This document shows, piece by piece, positions 36,431 to 46,146 of a stretch of 64,000 nt of DNA; position 1 is the stretch's first letter, and every line of letters begins with the position of its first letter. A program made the translations under genes and the position numbers. Under the pieces are notes generated by a model that searched no databases, was not told where the DNA came from, and saw only the letters and a program-made list of their open reading frames with translations. Origin of the DNA: Desulfobotulus pelophilus (GTDB lineage: Bacteria > Desulfobacterota > Desulfobacteria > Desulfobacterales > ASO4-4); NCBI RefSeq assembly GCF_026155325.1, contig NZ_JAPFPW010000002.1, positions 62,001 through 126,000 of the forward strand, given 5' to 3'.

Positions 36431-37366
36431 ATGATGGAAAAAAAATCGGTTCCTGTTTTTTCAGCCCGTATGGGTTTGGTGTATTCTGTTGGATCAGCAG
36501 CGGCCTATGCAATGCTTCCGGTTTTTACGCGCATGTCTTTGGCCAGCGGCATGAGCAGTCTTGAAATCATGCAGTTGCGTTATGGTTTTGGAGTTGCCAT
36601 GGTATTTCTTTATCTTGCCATTTGCAGCCCGGAGTCCTTGAAAATAAGTCCGAAGGGTCTTTTTATTGCATTTGTCTTGTCCTTCGGACTGGACCAGATC
36701 ACCAGTCTGAACCTTGCCAGGTGTTTTGAAACGTTGACAGCGTCAACCGGGATTCTTATTTTTTACATATTTCCTGCCATCACGACAGTACTTTCCGTTC
36801 TGATTTATAAAACCCCGGTCAGTAGGAAAACCATTACGTCGATGGTGCTGGTGGCAGGGGGGTGCTGTCTTGTTCTGGTTCAGGCATTTTCCCATAAGGT
36901 TGCGCTGTCGGGCGTATTGTATGTACTCTCCGCCGCTTTTACCTTTGCCCTCAGCTTTGTTGTACTGCAGCGTGTCATGGAGAAGATACCTCCTCTGACC
37001 ATTACATTTTACGTAATGCTTTTCACCACCGTGGGGTTTAATTTTGTAAAGGGTGACATAACCTTCTTGTTTTATCTGGATTCCTATCAGTTTCTGATGG
37101 GGCTTCTGCTGGGTCTGATTCCAACAGCCCTGGGAGTTACCCTTCTTTATCTGGCCATCAGCGTGACGGATTCTGGTTTTGCTGCCCTGTGTTCGTCAAT
37201 AGAACCTGCTGTTACCGTGCTGGCAGCCTATCTGTTGCTGAGCGAACCGATTCTGATCGTTCAGGTTGCAGGAATGCTGATTGTGATGCTGGGAATATTT
37301 ATTAAGTACCTGGACTCCAATCATCCTGCGGATTCTGCGGCAGCCAGCCTGCCAAAATGCGTTTAG
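36431..37366 (+). CDS. EamA/DMT-superfamily transporter
   Basis: The 311-residue membrane protein shows ten predicted helices in two EamA repeats: MGLVYSVGSAAAYAMLPVFTRMSLA and SLEIMQLRYGFGVAMVFLYLAI in the first half, and LSGVLYVLSAAFTFALSFVVLQRV and GFAALCSSIEPAVTVLAAYLLLSEPI in the second. EamA proteins often export metabolites or amino acids. Within this cluster it could export an end product or move the substrate; the direction is unknown. The ATG at 36431 has GGAG six bases upstream. The frame is open from 36317, but that extra N-terminus is not membrane-like. Confidence 0.85.
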   Translation: MMEKKSVPVFSARMGLVYSVGSAAAYAMLPVFTRMSLASGMSSLEIMQLRYGFGVAMVFLYLAICSPESLKISPKGLFIAFVLSFGLDQITSLNLARCFETLTASTGILIFYIFPAITTVLSVLIYKTPVSRKTITSMVLVAGGCCLVLVQAFSHKVALSGVLYVLSAAFTFALSFVVLQRVMEKIPPLTITFYVMLFTTVGFNFVKGDITFLFYLDSYQFLMGLLLGLIPTALGVTLLYLAISVTDSGFAALCSSIEPAVTVLAAYLLLSEPILIVQVAGMLIVMLGIFIKYLDSNHPADSAAASLPKCV

Positions 37367-37559
37367 GCCAGAAGGGTGGGGTTTCTGGAACAGACGAGCG
37401 ATGGACTATCCAAAGCTCATCGGTCAGCAGAACGGCACATGGAGAAGGAAGTACGGGCAACTTAACTCATGATAGAGGGTGGCTGGCAGCTTCCCATGGA
37501 CGTTGTGCGAGCTTATCAAAATGGTAAGGAGTGTGCATTTGAAAACTGGTGAAGGCTCA

Positions 37560-38195
37560 ATGAAATCCCTCATAGCCTATGATAAAATCAAGGAGCTCAT
37601 ACTTTCAGGAAGAAAATATCCGGGAACAAGGCTTGTTTTAGCGGAACTCGAGACGGAGCTTGGAATCGGACGCGGACCAATCCGGGAAGCTCTTATGCGG
37701 CTTGATCGTTCGGGGCTGGTACGGAATGTACCTTATAAAGGAGCCATCGTAGCTCCTTTGCCTAAAAAAAATGAAATGGATTATATTTTCAGTATTCGAG
37801 TTAAGCTTGAAGCTGAGCTGGCCAAGGCCGCTATGAAGAACCTTAGGGATGAGGATATGGAAGAGCTGGAGAAGACGTACCAAAAGATGCAATGCATGAC
37901 ACAGGAATTTTATAGTCTCGACCGTCACTTCCATGATGTTTTATATGAAGCATCCGACTATCCCCATCTCTGCCTGATTGCTCATAAGCTTGTTGAGTCT
38001 GTGGAAGCTTTTTTAAACCTGTTTCAGCATGATGAGAATGATTACAGAATATTTTTAGAAGAGCATGCCCTGATTCTGGAGTTTTTGAAAAAAGGTGATT
38101 CTGAAAAACTGCAGAAGGCAGTGGCTGACAATGTTAAGTCTGGAATGAGACGCATTGAGAAAGCCTATGCCTTGCTGATGAACAATCACGGTTGA
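37560..38195 (+). CDS. GntR family regulator, FadR/FCD subfamily
   Basis: The 211-residue protein has the GntR winged helix at residues about 1-70 (AYDKIKELILSGRKYPGTRLVLAELETELGIGRGPIREALMRLDRSGLV) and an all-helical FCD effector domain. Metal-ligand histidines appear in DRHFHDVLYEASDYP and EEHALILEFLKKGD. FCD regulators of sulfonate, sugar-acid and organic-acid pathways bind acidic ligands, often with zinc. Three starts are possible. The ATG at 37560 has GAAGG at four bases, and a TTG at 37539 has AAGGAG at seven. It probably controls the cluster upstream, possibly through the palindrome at 28207. Its stop overlaps the convergent pbpC stop by ten bases. Confidence 0.88.
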   Translation: MKSLIAYDKIKELILSGRKYPGTRLVLAELETELGIGRGPIREALMRLDRSGLVRNVPYKGAIVAPLPKKNEMDYIFSIRVKLEAELAKAAMKNLRDEDMEELEKTYQKMQCMTQEFYSLDRHFHDVLYEASDYPHLCLIAHKLVESVEAFLNLFQHDENDYRIFLEEHALILEFLKKGDSEKLQKAVADNVKSGMRRIEKAYALLMNNHG

Positions 38196-40435
38196 GCCTC
38201 CATTCCGGTGAGCTCAACGACTCCGTTTACATCCGGAATCTGTCGTGTCAATTCCATGGTACGCTGGCCTTGTGTTACCTGTATGCTTGCCATGCAGGAA
38301 AGGGTACGGCCGTCTTCAAGATCAATACGAACCCTTATTTCATGCGTACCTGCCTGCAGCGGCCAGAGTACTTCCGGCGTATTCCCTTCCTTGAAGAGCA
38401 CGCCATTTATATACCAGCGGTACAGTGCTTTTTGCTGCGGTTCACTGACCCTTAGGGGCAGCTTCTGATTTTCAGGCGCAATTCTCGGGTCCATGGTGAG
38501 CAGCAGCCCATCCATGGGGCTTTGCAGGTGAATGCTGGTTTCAGCATTTTCCCCTTCAGAGGCAGGCTGGGCATCCCGGGGCATCCACTCGCTTCGGAAC
38601 GCCGTGCACAGCCCATGGGGATTTTGGCGGATACAGACATCCCGAAGAACAAGGTCCTGTGGCAGGGGCAGTGCTTTTGTGTCCTGATTCCGGTTAAGCT
38701 CCCTGAAAACTGAGCGCAGCAGGGGCACGGGCCCGGAAGCGCCGGCAAGGTTATGCATGGGGCTTCGATCCAGATTGCCCATCCAGATTCCCACCGTGTG
38801 CTGATGGTCAAACCCGAAGGCCCAGGCATCCCTGTGGTCGGAGCTTGTGCCTGTTTTAATGGCTGTCTGTACGGGGAAGGCCATAAGAGGGCCGAACTCG
38901 TAACGCCTCGCTTCCGGATCCGACAGAATAAGGGCAATGAGACGGGATGTATCCCGTTGGAAAATTGTTTCTCCGGGCTGTATCAATTCGGGTGGTGTAT
39001 TCAGAACATGAAGGGGGAGTTTTCGACCATCTCTGGCCAGAATTGCGTAAGCACGCGTGAGTTCCAGCAGTGATACTTCACCATTTCCCAGTACAAGGCC
39101 GTCGCCATAAAATCCGGCGGTACGGGTCAGAGAGTGCAGGCCGCAGGCCCGCAGGGTTGCAAGATAGGATTCGACACCTACATGGCGCACGGTTCGGATA
39201 GCGGCGAGGTTCAGTGAATTGGCCAGAGCATCCCTGAGGGGCATGATCCCATAGGCATTGCGGGAATAATTCTGATAGTCGTGGCTGCCCCTTCCAACGG
39301 GAGTGCTGATGGGCGTATCGGCAATGGGAGTTGCCGCCGTCCAGCCCCTTTCCAGAGCCATGGCATAGGCAAAGGGTTTGAGGGCGGATCCCGGTTGTCT
39401 TGGGATAAGGGGTGCATTGATTTTGCCACCGTCACGTTTGTCCTGGCCATTTCCGGCAACCGCCCATGCCCGTATTCGGCCCGTTCGGTGTTCCAGCACG
39501 AGAACAGCCCCATTGGTAAGGTTATGCATGGCAAGCTGGGCTGTCCGAGCATCCAGAAGCCCTTGAATTTTTTTTTGGAGAGGTCCGTCCAGGCTGGTGC
39601 GGATGGGAAGGGTTGTGGAAGGGGAGGGAAGGCTTTCTCTGACATAGCGAACGAAAAAAGGGGCATGCACGGGAAGTGTTTTTCGGCGCAGTTCCGGAGT
39701 CAGTCGGGTACGCTCTGCTGCCTCCTGACGGAGGATTTCAGTCTGGACCATACGCCTTGCAAGGGTTTCTACCCGCTGCATAAGCCTTTCTGGATGATGG
39801 GCAGGATGCAGTGCCTGAGGGGCTCTGGGAAGGACGGCAAGAATAAGGATTTCCGTTGTATCCAGAGTGGAAAGATCCCGGTCGAAGAGACGGTCAGCTG
39901 CCTGCACAACGCCTCTGCATCGGTCGGGATAGGGAACCTGATTCAGATAAAAGGCCAGGATGTCCGCCTTGGAGAAATGTTTTTCGAGCCGATAGGCATC
40001 GATACTTTCCAGCATGCGCGAGCCAAAGGTTCGGGGCCTCGGGTTCAGGATACGGATAACCTGTTCGGTGATGCTGCTGGCTCCGCGAACGTTACCACCT
40101 GCCCGGATATTCTGCAGAAGGGCATGGCCTACGGCCTTCCAGTCCGTTCCATTATGAAGGAAAAAACGTTTGTCTTCGGCCATGATAATGGCTTGGCGTA
40201 GCAGCAGAGGAATGGTGTGGAGTTCGGCTATGTCCTGCGTGTTCAGGTGGTCTTCCCTGGCAAATGTGATGGGAGTGCCGTAGCGGTCCAGAAGCCGTAC
40301 CCGCTCAACCGGAACGGCAGGGAGGAGTTCGGAAGGCAGGGGGCTCAGGCCACGGTACAGCCACAGGCTGAACAAAAGGAGGGTCAGAGCTGGTATTATC
40401 CAGAGAAGAGCTGTCTTTGTTTTATATCTCCGCAT
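38186..40435 (-). CDS. pbpC: Penicillin-binding protein 1C (peptidoglycan glycosyltransferase)
   Basis: The 749-residue protein has a membrane anchor (ALLWIIPALTLLLFSLWLY) and a GT51 glycosyltransferase domain (IIMAEDKRFFLHNGTDWKAVGHALLQNIRAGGNVRGASSITEQ). A transpeptidase domain follows with PGSALKPF, SLN and KTGTSSDHRDAWAFGF, then the C-terminal BiPBP_C beta domain. PBP1C polymerises glycan strands; its transpeptidase role is weak in E. coli. The ATG at 40435 starts the standard N-terminus. A TTG at 40513 overlapping the upstream stop is possible but less likely. The gene follows the alpha-2-macroglobulin gene on the same strand, the classic repair/defence pair. Confidence 0.93.
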   Translation of the reverse strand: MRRYKTKTALLWIIPALTLLLFSLWLYRGLSPLPSELLPAVPVERVRLLDRYGTPITFAREDHLNTQDIAELHTIPLLLRQAIIMAEDKRFFLHNGTDWKAVGHALLQNIRAGGNVRGASSITEQVIRILNPRPRTFGSRMLESIDAYRLEKHFSKADILAFYLNQVPYPDRCRGVVQAADRLFDRDLSTLDTTEILILAVLPRAPQALHPAHHPERLMQRVETLARRMVQTEILRQEAAERTRLTPELRRKTLPVHAPFFVRYVRESLPSPSTTLPIRTSLDGPLQKKIQGLLDARTAQLAMHNLTNGAVLVLEHRTGRIRAWAVAGNGQDKRDGGKINAPLIPRQPGSALKPFAYAMALERGWTAATPIADTPISTPVGRGSHDYQNYSRNAYGIMPLRDALANSLNLAAIRTVRHVGVESYLATLRACGLHSLTRTAGFYGDGLVLGNGEVSLLELTRAYAILARDGRKLPLHVLNTPPELIQPGETIFQRDTSRLIALILSDPEARRYEFGPLMAFPVQTAIKTGTSSDHRDAWAFGFDHQHTVGIWMGNLDRSPMHNLAGASGPVPLLRSVFRELNRNQDTKALPLPQDLVLRDVCIRQNPHGLCTAFRSEWMPRDAQPASEGENAETSIHLQSPMDGLLLTMDPRIAPENQKLPLRVSEPQQKALYRWYINGVLFKEGNTPEVLWPLQAGTHEIRVRIDLEDGRTLSCMASIQVTQGQRTMELTRQIPDVNGVVELTGMEAQP

Positions 40436-40452
40436 CGGCAGGTGTCGGTTCC

Positions 40453-40485
40453 CGGGCTTTTCATGGTTTCCGCATGAAAAGCCCG
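40453..40485 (-). other. 13-bp perfect stem-loop between the alpha-2-macroglobulin and pbpC genes
   Basis: Arms 40453-40465 and 40473-40485 are fully complementary around a seven-base loop. No T-run follows on the minus strand. It sits in the 74-base gap between the genes and may tune pbpC expression relative to the upstream gene. Confidence 0.6.
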
Positions 40486-40509
40486 TTATGTTTCGGTTTC
40501 GGATTTCTT

Positions 40510-43500
40510 TCAAGGAATTCGTGGGCCTATTTTGATGATGCGTTCTTTGTCACGGCCCCATATTTCCGGACGGTAGAGGGCCTCCCCGTGGGCGGCGGGC
40601 ATATGGAAGCGGCCTTCAGCAATGGCCTGAACCGTAAATGTGAGGCGCCAGGTCCCTGCTGGCATCTCTTCGGCAAAGAAACGAACAGCCTCATGGCGGA
40701 ATTCCTGATGGTAGAAGGGCCACGGGCTGCCATGGCGGATGCCTTCAGGCAGAACAGACCGGTCCATATCTGTTTCGCTGGTGGCGAGATGGGGGTTTAC
40801 GGCTTCGAAACCTGCGGGCAGGGGAATTTCAGCCATGATAAAATGAAGGTTCTGTGTGCTGGTGATGTCGTAGGCCAGTCTTACCCGGTCACCCCTGCTA
40901 AGGTTTTTGAATTCTGTTGTATTGGCTGGTGTGTCGTTAATGCTGATTGCCGTAAGGTTCACATGCAGTCCGCTGTCTGCGGGAGGCAGTGGGCCATGCG
41001 AGGCAAAAGTCAGGGCAGCTGTATAGTACAGAGGCCCTTTCCCCTGTCTTTGTATATGCAGGGTCTGTTCCCGGCCCGGATCATCCGGGTGCATGGGGCG
41101 GGTTATGCGGACGGCCGTATCCCGGATATCCCGGAAGTGAACCCCGCCGTAAAGTCCTGAAGGATCCTGTACCTCCGCATGCAGATCCACCGTTGCCGAC
41201 TCGTAGGTGAGGGCGTATTCCGCAGCTGCCATGGCAGCAAAAAGGTTTTCCTGAGTGCCTTGCCACCGGGCTTCATCCCCTTGTCCTTCCATAAGTTCGT
41301 TTACCAGCAGAGAAACATAGCTATGAAGTTCGGGAGGAGCGTCCGGAAGCCGGGCAAGACGGATCATTGCCATGAGAACGGCGGCCTGGGTACGGTTGTG
41401 AGACCCCATAAGCCATGGGTGGGCAAGGCTCTCATCATCCTGAGCAGCCATACCCTTTGGGGTTCTGTGGGTTCTTGCCATAAGTGCGTCAACCACAGGA
41501 GCCAGTTTATGGTAGGCAAGACCCTGCCGTGCTCCGGCCTCCAGAAAAAGGGCCGTGGCGAAAAGTCCGTCTTGCTGGGGTTGCGGCATAAGACGGTCAA
41601 AGAGTGTTGCATCTGCATCCGGTGCAAGGGCCAGCAGGGCCATCATGCGGGAACTGCGGTCGAGGACAGGTGTTCCACTTACGTTTCGCCGCAGAAGGGT
41701 ATCCAGATAAGTCTCGAGTCTGCGGCTGACTTCGGGATCCGGTGTGAATCCGAATTCGGAAAGACGTTTGAACATCAAGGCCGTGAAGGCGGAAAGGAAC
41801 GGGTTTTCACCACCTCCAGCCGAAGGGAAATAGCCCATGGCTCCGTTTTCTGATTGAAACCGGCCTGCCTGGGAGAGGATGTCGGAGATCAGTGTTTCCG
41901 CCTCTTCCCATTGCAGTTCATCGGGAAGATAATCCATCATGGAAAGATAAAGAGCCGCGCCCATTGCCTTTGAAAGCTGCTGTTCCCAGCAGGTATAGGG
42001 ATAATCCTTGAGAAAAAGCAGGGGGGCTTCAACGGCAGATAAGAGGCTGGGGGAAAGACGGATGCCAATACCGCCGACATCGGTTCTGGCATTCCCGGGG
42101 ATTCGGATCGGGATGCCCGTATGGGTGTTGTCAGCTTTGCCGGAAACGGCCTGAGTTTCCAGGAGAAGACTGTCTCTTATGTCCAGACTGTGGGCCAGTG
42201 CGTCACCATCGAGTGCGTCCTTGGCTATGATTTCCATACGCAGGGTGCCGGTGTGGTCGGCATCCATGGGCAGAAAGAAGGAACTCCGCTGCCAGGGGGC
42301 AAAGGAGGCATCAAAATGGCGCTGCGTCAGCAGTCTGCCATCATTATGAAGTTCAGCCCGGATGTGGATATTTCTTTGTTCATCGGTTCTGTTCAGTATG
42401 GAAAAGCCTGCCTGCAGCCTATCCTCTTTACGCAGAAAGTTGGGCATGATGGGGCGTATTTCCGTAGGGCGGTTTACTTTGAAAAGTTGCTGGCCTGTTC
42501 CCATGCGTTCCCGGGGACTCACGGCCATGGCCAGCACTTCCCACCCTGTGAGGTTATCCGGTGCGGGAAATGAGAAGGTTACCCTGCCGTTTTCATCGGG
42601 CAGCATTTCCGGATTCCAGTAGGCAACCCCCCGGAAATTTTCTCTCAGTCGCAGTCCGCCACCGTCTCCTGCGGGTGTGGCTCCTTTGGCATCCAGTTTC
42701 TGCATGCCCAGAAGACGGGTGAGAAGGGTATAAGTTTCAACGTCAATGGAGGAAACGGATGTATAAAGGCCCGTATGGGGATCAAAGTTCCTGCGGCCTC
42801 CGGGCAGTAGGTCAAAAATGGCACTGTCCAGAACGACCATGGCTATTTCCGTATCCATAGCCAGGTCGGCAGGTATCTGCAGGCTGCCGCGTACTTCTTC
42901 TCCGGGCTTATAGTGTTCCTTTTCCATGGTTACGGAAACGGGAATTTTCTTTTGTGGTGCTGTAACGCTGAGATAAAGATAGCCGCTGCGGAAAGCCGGT
43001 TTGCCCATGTCAGGGCCTGTCTCAGGAGCCTGGGATCCGGCTACCCTTGGAGAAAGCAGGGATATTGCCACATAACATCCGGGAAGAGCTGCCGGACCAA
43101 TGGGTATTTCAATGATTTCCGCAGCATTTTTAAGAGGCCGAACCTCATGGCGCAGGATGCCATAGCGTTCGACACTGATCAGGGCCATGGCCCCCGGGAA
43201 GGGATTTTTCACAAGGATGCGGGCCGTTTCTCCCACACGGTAACTGTCTTTTTCAGGGATCATTTCAATGCGCTGATCTTCAGGATTTTCCCATGTAACG
43301 GATCCGGGACCCGAAACCCATACGGGAATGCGGGTGGTATGGCTGCGCCCTTGGCTGTCATGAATGGTAACACTGACCCTCCAGCGGCCGGGAGAGTTGG
43401 GTGTAAAAACGGCATCAACGGGGGTTTGACCCGAAGTAAGCCGGGTGGAGGCCCTTTCTTTCCATTGGGTGGTGTAGCGTGGGGTATAGGCATCTCCTGC

Positions 43501-46146
43501 ACCCCTTGCACGGATTACGGAAACTTCCTGCCGTTCGGCACGAAAGGAGATGGGAATATCGGGTATGATGCTGCCCTCCGGATTGCACACTACCACCTGG
43601 AATTCGGCGGTTTTACCTTTCTGCTGCATCCACTCAAGGGAGCGGATGCCTACCAGAAGATCCCGGCCCTCAAAGGGAATACGGGTGGTGGCACTGACGG
43701 ATTTTCCTCTCTCATCACTGACAGAGGTTTCCAGAGAAAGCTCTCCGTAGGCCATATCTGTTTCCGGGATTTCCTGCCGGATGGAGGCTGTGCCATGGCT
43801 GTCAAGGGTTCGGGTGATGTCTGTGAGTGTATGCTCCGGAATGCTGGGTTTGCCGTTGTTGCTGTCAAAGAAAAAATTCCGTAGTAGAGGATGGGGCGGG
43901 GTAAAGGGCCGCGCATGGATATGGCTGCGTATGCGTGCGGGAGCATCGGTATAGGCACCGCCCGCATGGAGAGCGGCTGAGGCCTTGAGGTCAAGGGTGT
44001 CACCGGGTTTTGCCCTGAGTGCGGAAATGTCTGCCTGTGTTCGGAAAGGCGCAGTGGAAAAATCTGTGACCATCACCGAAAGAGGATAAAGATCTGCAGG
44101 GCTTTTTTCATGGGAAAGCTGAAAGCGGTAACGTCCAACGGCCCCGTCTTCCGGAATGGGGAAGGCTCCATGAAGAGAACCGAATTTCGACAGATCAAGA
44201 TCGGTTCTGGCATGTATCTCCTGGTCTCTGGGATCCAGTATACGGAGTGTCCAGCCGGAAAGGGGAGGTTCTATCAGCCCGGTGATATCCTGATTCCGTA
44301 TATATATTTTATATTCCATGGTTTCGCCGGTGCGGTAGATTCCCTGGGAGGTGAGCCCCCACGCCTTGAGATGACCATAGGCTGCCCTGCTGTTGGAAAA
44401 AACTGGAGGATCGGAGACCTGCCAGAGATGGAGGGAAAAACGCCAGTCCAGGGGGAAAAGAATTCTGTCCTTTTCGAGGCTGGCCTCCAGAAACCAGAGG
44501 GGCTTGTCTTCTCTGTAGTCACCTCTGCCTGCTATGTTCTGCTCGGGGTCCAGTTCGGCCGTGCCGGGAAGAAGGGCCACTCCCTCGGAGTTGGTGATGG
44601 CCGAGCTTACCATTTTTTCATGGATTTCCAGATCTTTTTCACGGCCTTCCCTTATATGAATCCTCACTCCCGGAACCGGTATTCCCGTACGGAGGTCTGT
44701 CACCCATACAAGACTGTTGAAATGGCCGAGCTTGACCACTACCTGCCAGGGAGAGACGATGGCAAGAAAACGGGAGGCTCCCTCCCAGGTCCGGACTTCC
44801 GGCTCTGTGATAATTTCTCCTGATACAATTCCACTTTCAGGAAGAATGGTCCGTATGCCTGCGCCCAGAAGGGCCGGTTTATCCGCAAGAAGTCCCGTTT
44901 CCCGTTTACCTGTGTCCACGGGATAGAGCCCCACTCCGTCCATGGCCATACCACGGATGCGGAAACTGTCTATGTTGGTCAGGAAGAGGGGGATGTCCGA
45001 GGGCAGACCCTTTTCAAGAACGGCCGTATTACCGGGCAGGGAAAAAGAGGGTTTCAGATGGTCCGTCTGAAAGATTACCTGGCTGTTCTTTTTGAGTGTA
45101 CGGCCGAAGGTGTCGGGCAGGCTGTCCGGCACACTAATGGTGTACTGGCTTTTGGGGTTCGGGTTTACAGGAAGGGAAATTCCATATTCCGCATTTTGAG
45201 TATGCAGGGTTCTCGACGGGTCGTAATCATAGAATCCATCCCATGGTTTCTGGTTTCCCGGTAAGGGGGGGGTAAAGCGGACATGGGCTGCGGCATCGGA
45301 CAGGCGAACGGGAGTGCTGAACACCAGTTCTGTATGGCTCTGGGGGTCTGCGGCGGGGAAGATCTTCGGTTCCGATGCATCCGGTGTGTGGGAGGGAACA
45401 AAGATACTGTTTCCGTCCAGACTGGTATAGCGGATTCCGAGAAAGGATGGCTGGGGGAAGGTGGCAAAGGTACGGATACCTCTTTTTTCAATACCGGGTT
45501 CAGGTCCTTCCGGGCTTATCAGGCCTGCTTTTACCATGAGCTCTGCTTCCTGGTTTCCGGGCAGGATGGGTGGCTTTATGATCCATGAGGTAGCAACGGA
45601 AGCTTTCGGCGTGTCTCCCGCCGCGTGAGCCTGTACCGTCCATAAAAAATCACCGCTCCGGAAGACAACGGATTTTTCGACGGACTCTCTTGTCAGAGGC
45701 AGATTGGCATGAATTTGAAAAACCGGTGTGGCTGCATTGGCCCATCGCTGAAAAAAGGCATGGGTGATTTCTGGTCTTGTAGTGGTAAAGGAGTTGTTTT
45801 TTGTGGCGGGTACAGCTGTTCCGTCAAGGGCCGTCAGACCTTTTTCCACATCCACCGTATAGCGGGTGGCGGGTTTGAGTTTTTCTTCGGGGTTTGGCCG
45901 GAAGCTCAGGGTCTGGGGATCGGTCCAGCGCCATTGCCCTTGTACGGGCGGAGAGATCTGTACGGGAACCTCCTTTGCCTCCGCCTGTCCCAGGGCTACC
46001 ATGGGGCGGTCAAACTCCAGACGGATGCGCTGGTCCATGGGCACGTTTTCCCCCTGCGGTACAATGCGGAGGAGCGGGCTGGACAGGGCCATGGAAGGAA
46101 GCCAGAGCAGACAAAGAAAAAGAAGGGAGGGAGTTTGTTTACGCAT
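40510..46146 (-). CDS. Bacterial alpha-2-macroglobulin (YfhM-like)
   Basis: The 1,878-residue protein has a type I signal peptide (LLFLCLLWLPSMALS) with no lipobox cysteine, so it is probably periplasmic. Macroglobulin beta-domains, a long bait region and a thioester motif CWEQ (C1386) follow, then alpha/alpha-toroid repeats (YLSMMDYLPDELQWEEAETLIS) and a C-terminal receptor-binding-like domain. Bacterial A2Ms trap attacking proteases by bait cleavage and thioester coupling. They pair with pbpC, as here, to protect and repair damaged walls. The ATG at 46146 has GAGG upstream. The length is typical of large A2Ms, and no frameshift is evident. Confidence 0.95.
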   Translation of the reverse strand: MRKQTPSLLFLCLLWLPSMALSSPLLRIVPQGENVPMDQRIRLEFDRPMVALGQAEAKEVPVQISPPVQGQWRWTDPQTLSFRPNPEEKLKPATRYTVDVEKGLTALDGTAVPATKNNSFTTTRPEITHAFFQRWANAATPVFQIHANLPLTRESVEKSVVFRSGDFLWTVQAHAAGDTPKASVATSWIIKPPILPGNQEAELMVKAGLISPEGPEPGIEKRGIRTFATFPQPSFLGIRYTSLDGNSIFVPSHTPDASEPKIFPAADPQSHTELVFSTPVRLSDAAAHVRFTPPLPGNQKPWDGFYDYDPSRTLHTQNAEYGISLPVNPNPKSQYTISVPDSLPDTFGRTLKKNSQVIFQTDHLKPSFSLPGNTAVLEKGLPSDIPLFLTNIDSFRIRGMAMDGVGLYPVDTGKRETGLLADKPALLGAGIRTILPESGIVSGEIITEPEVRTWEGASRFLAIVSPWQVVVKLGHFNSLVWVTDLRTGIPVPGVRIHIREGREKDLEIHEKMVSSAITNSEGVALLPGTAELDPEQNIAGRGDYREDKPLWFLEASLEKDRILFPLDWRFSLHLWQVSDPPVFSNSRAAYGHLKAWGLTSQGIYRTGETMEYKIYIRNQDITGLIEPPLSGWTLRILDPRDQEIHARTDLDLSKFGSLHGAFPIPEDGAVGRYRFQLSHEKSPADLYPLSVMVTDFSTAPFRTQADISALRAKPGDTLDLKASAALHAGGAYTDAPARIRSHIHARPFTPPHPLLRNFFFDSNNGKPSIPEHTLTDITRTLDSHGTASIRQEIPETDMAYGELSLETSVSDERGKSVSATTRIPFEGRDLLVGIRSLEWMQQKGKTAEFQVVVCNPEGSIIPDIPISFRAERQEVSVIRARGAGDAYTPRYTTQWKERASTRLTSGQTPVDAVFTPNSPGRWRVSVTIHDSQGRSHTTRIPVWVSGPGSVTWENPEDQRIEMIPEKDSYRVGETARILVKNPFPGAMALISVERYGILRHEVRPLKNAAEIIEIPIGPAALPGCYVAISLLSPRVAGSQAPETGPDMGKPAFRSGYLYLSVTAPQKKIPVSVTMEKEHYKPGEEVRGSLQIPADLAMDTEIAMVVLDSAIFDLLPGGRRNFDPHTGLYTSVSSIDVETYTLLTRLLGMQKLDAKGATPAGDGGGLRLRENFRGVAYWNPEMLPDENGRVTFSFPAPDNLTGWEVLAMAVSPRERMGTGQQLFKVNRPTEIRPIMPNFLRKEDRLQAGFSILNRTDEQRNIHIRAELHNDGRLLTQRHFDASFAPWQRSSFFLPMDADHTGTLRMEIIAKDALDGDALAHSLDIRDSLLLETQAVSGKADNTHTGIPIRIPGNARTDVGGIGIRLSPSLLSAVEAPLLFLKDYPYTCWEQQLSKAMGAALYLSMMDYLPDELQWEEAETLISDILSQAGRFQSENGAMGYFPSAGGGENPFLSAFTALMFKRLSEFGFTPDPEVSRRLETYLDTLLRRNVSGTPVLDRSSRMMALLALAPDADATLFDRLMPQPQQDGLFATALFLEAGARQGLAYHKLAPVVDALMARTHRTPKGMAAQDDESLAHPWLMGSHNRTQAAVLMAMIRLARLPDAPPELHSYVSLLVNELMEGQGDEARWQGTQENLFAAMAAAEYALTYESATVDLHAEVQDPSGLYGGVHFRDIRDTAVRITRPMHPDDPGREQTLHIQRQGKGPLYYTAALTFASHGPLPPADSGLHVNLTAISINDTPANTTEFKNLSRGDRVRLAYDITSTQNLHFIMAEIPLPAGFEAVNPHLATSETDMDRSVLPEGIRHGSPWPFYHQEFRHEAVRFFAEEMPAGTWRLTFTVQAIAEGRFHMPAAHGEALYRPEIWGRDKERIIKIGPRIP

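Noticed and set aside
40436-40513. A TTG start for pbpC overlapping the A2M stop
   Set aside because: The extra N-terminus is unlike PBP1C, which normally begins just before the membrane anchor. It would also translate through the hairpin at 40453-40485.
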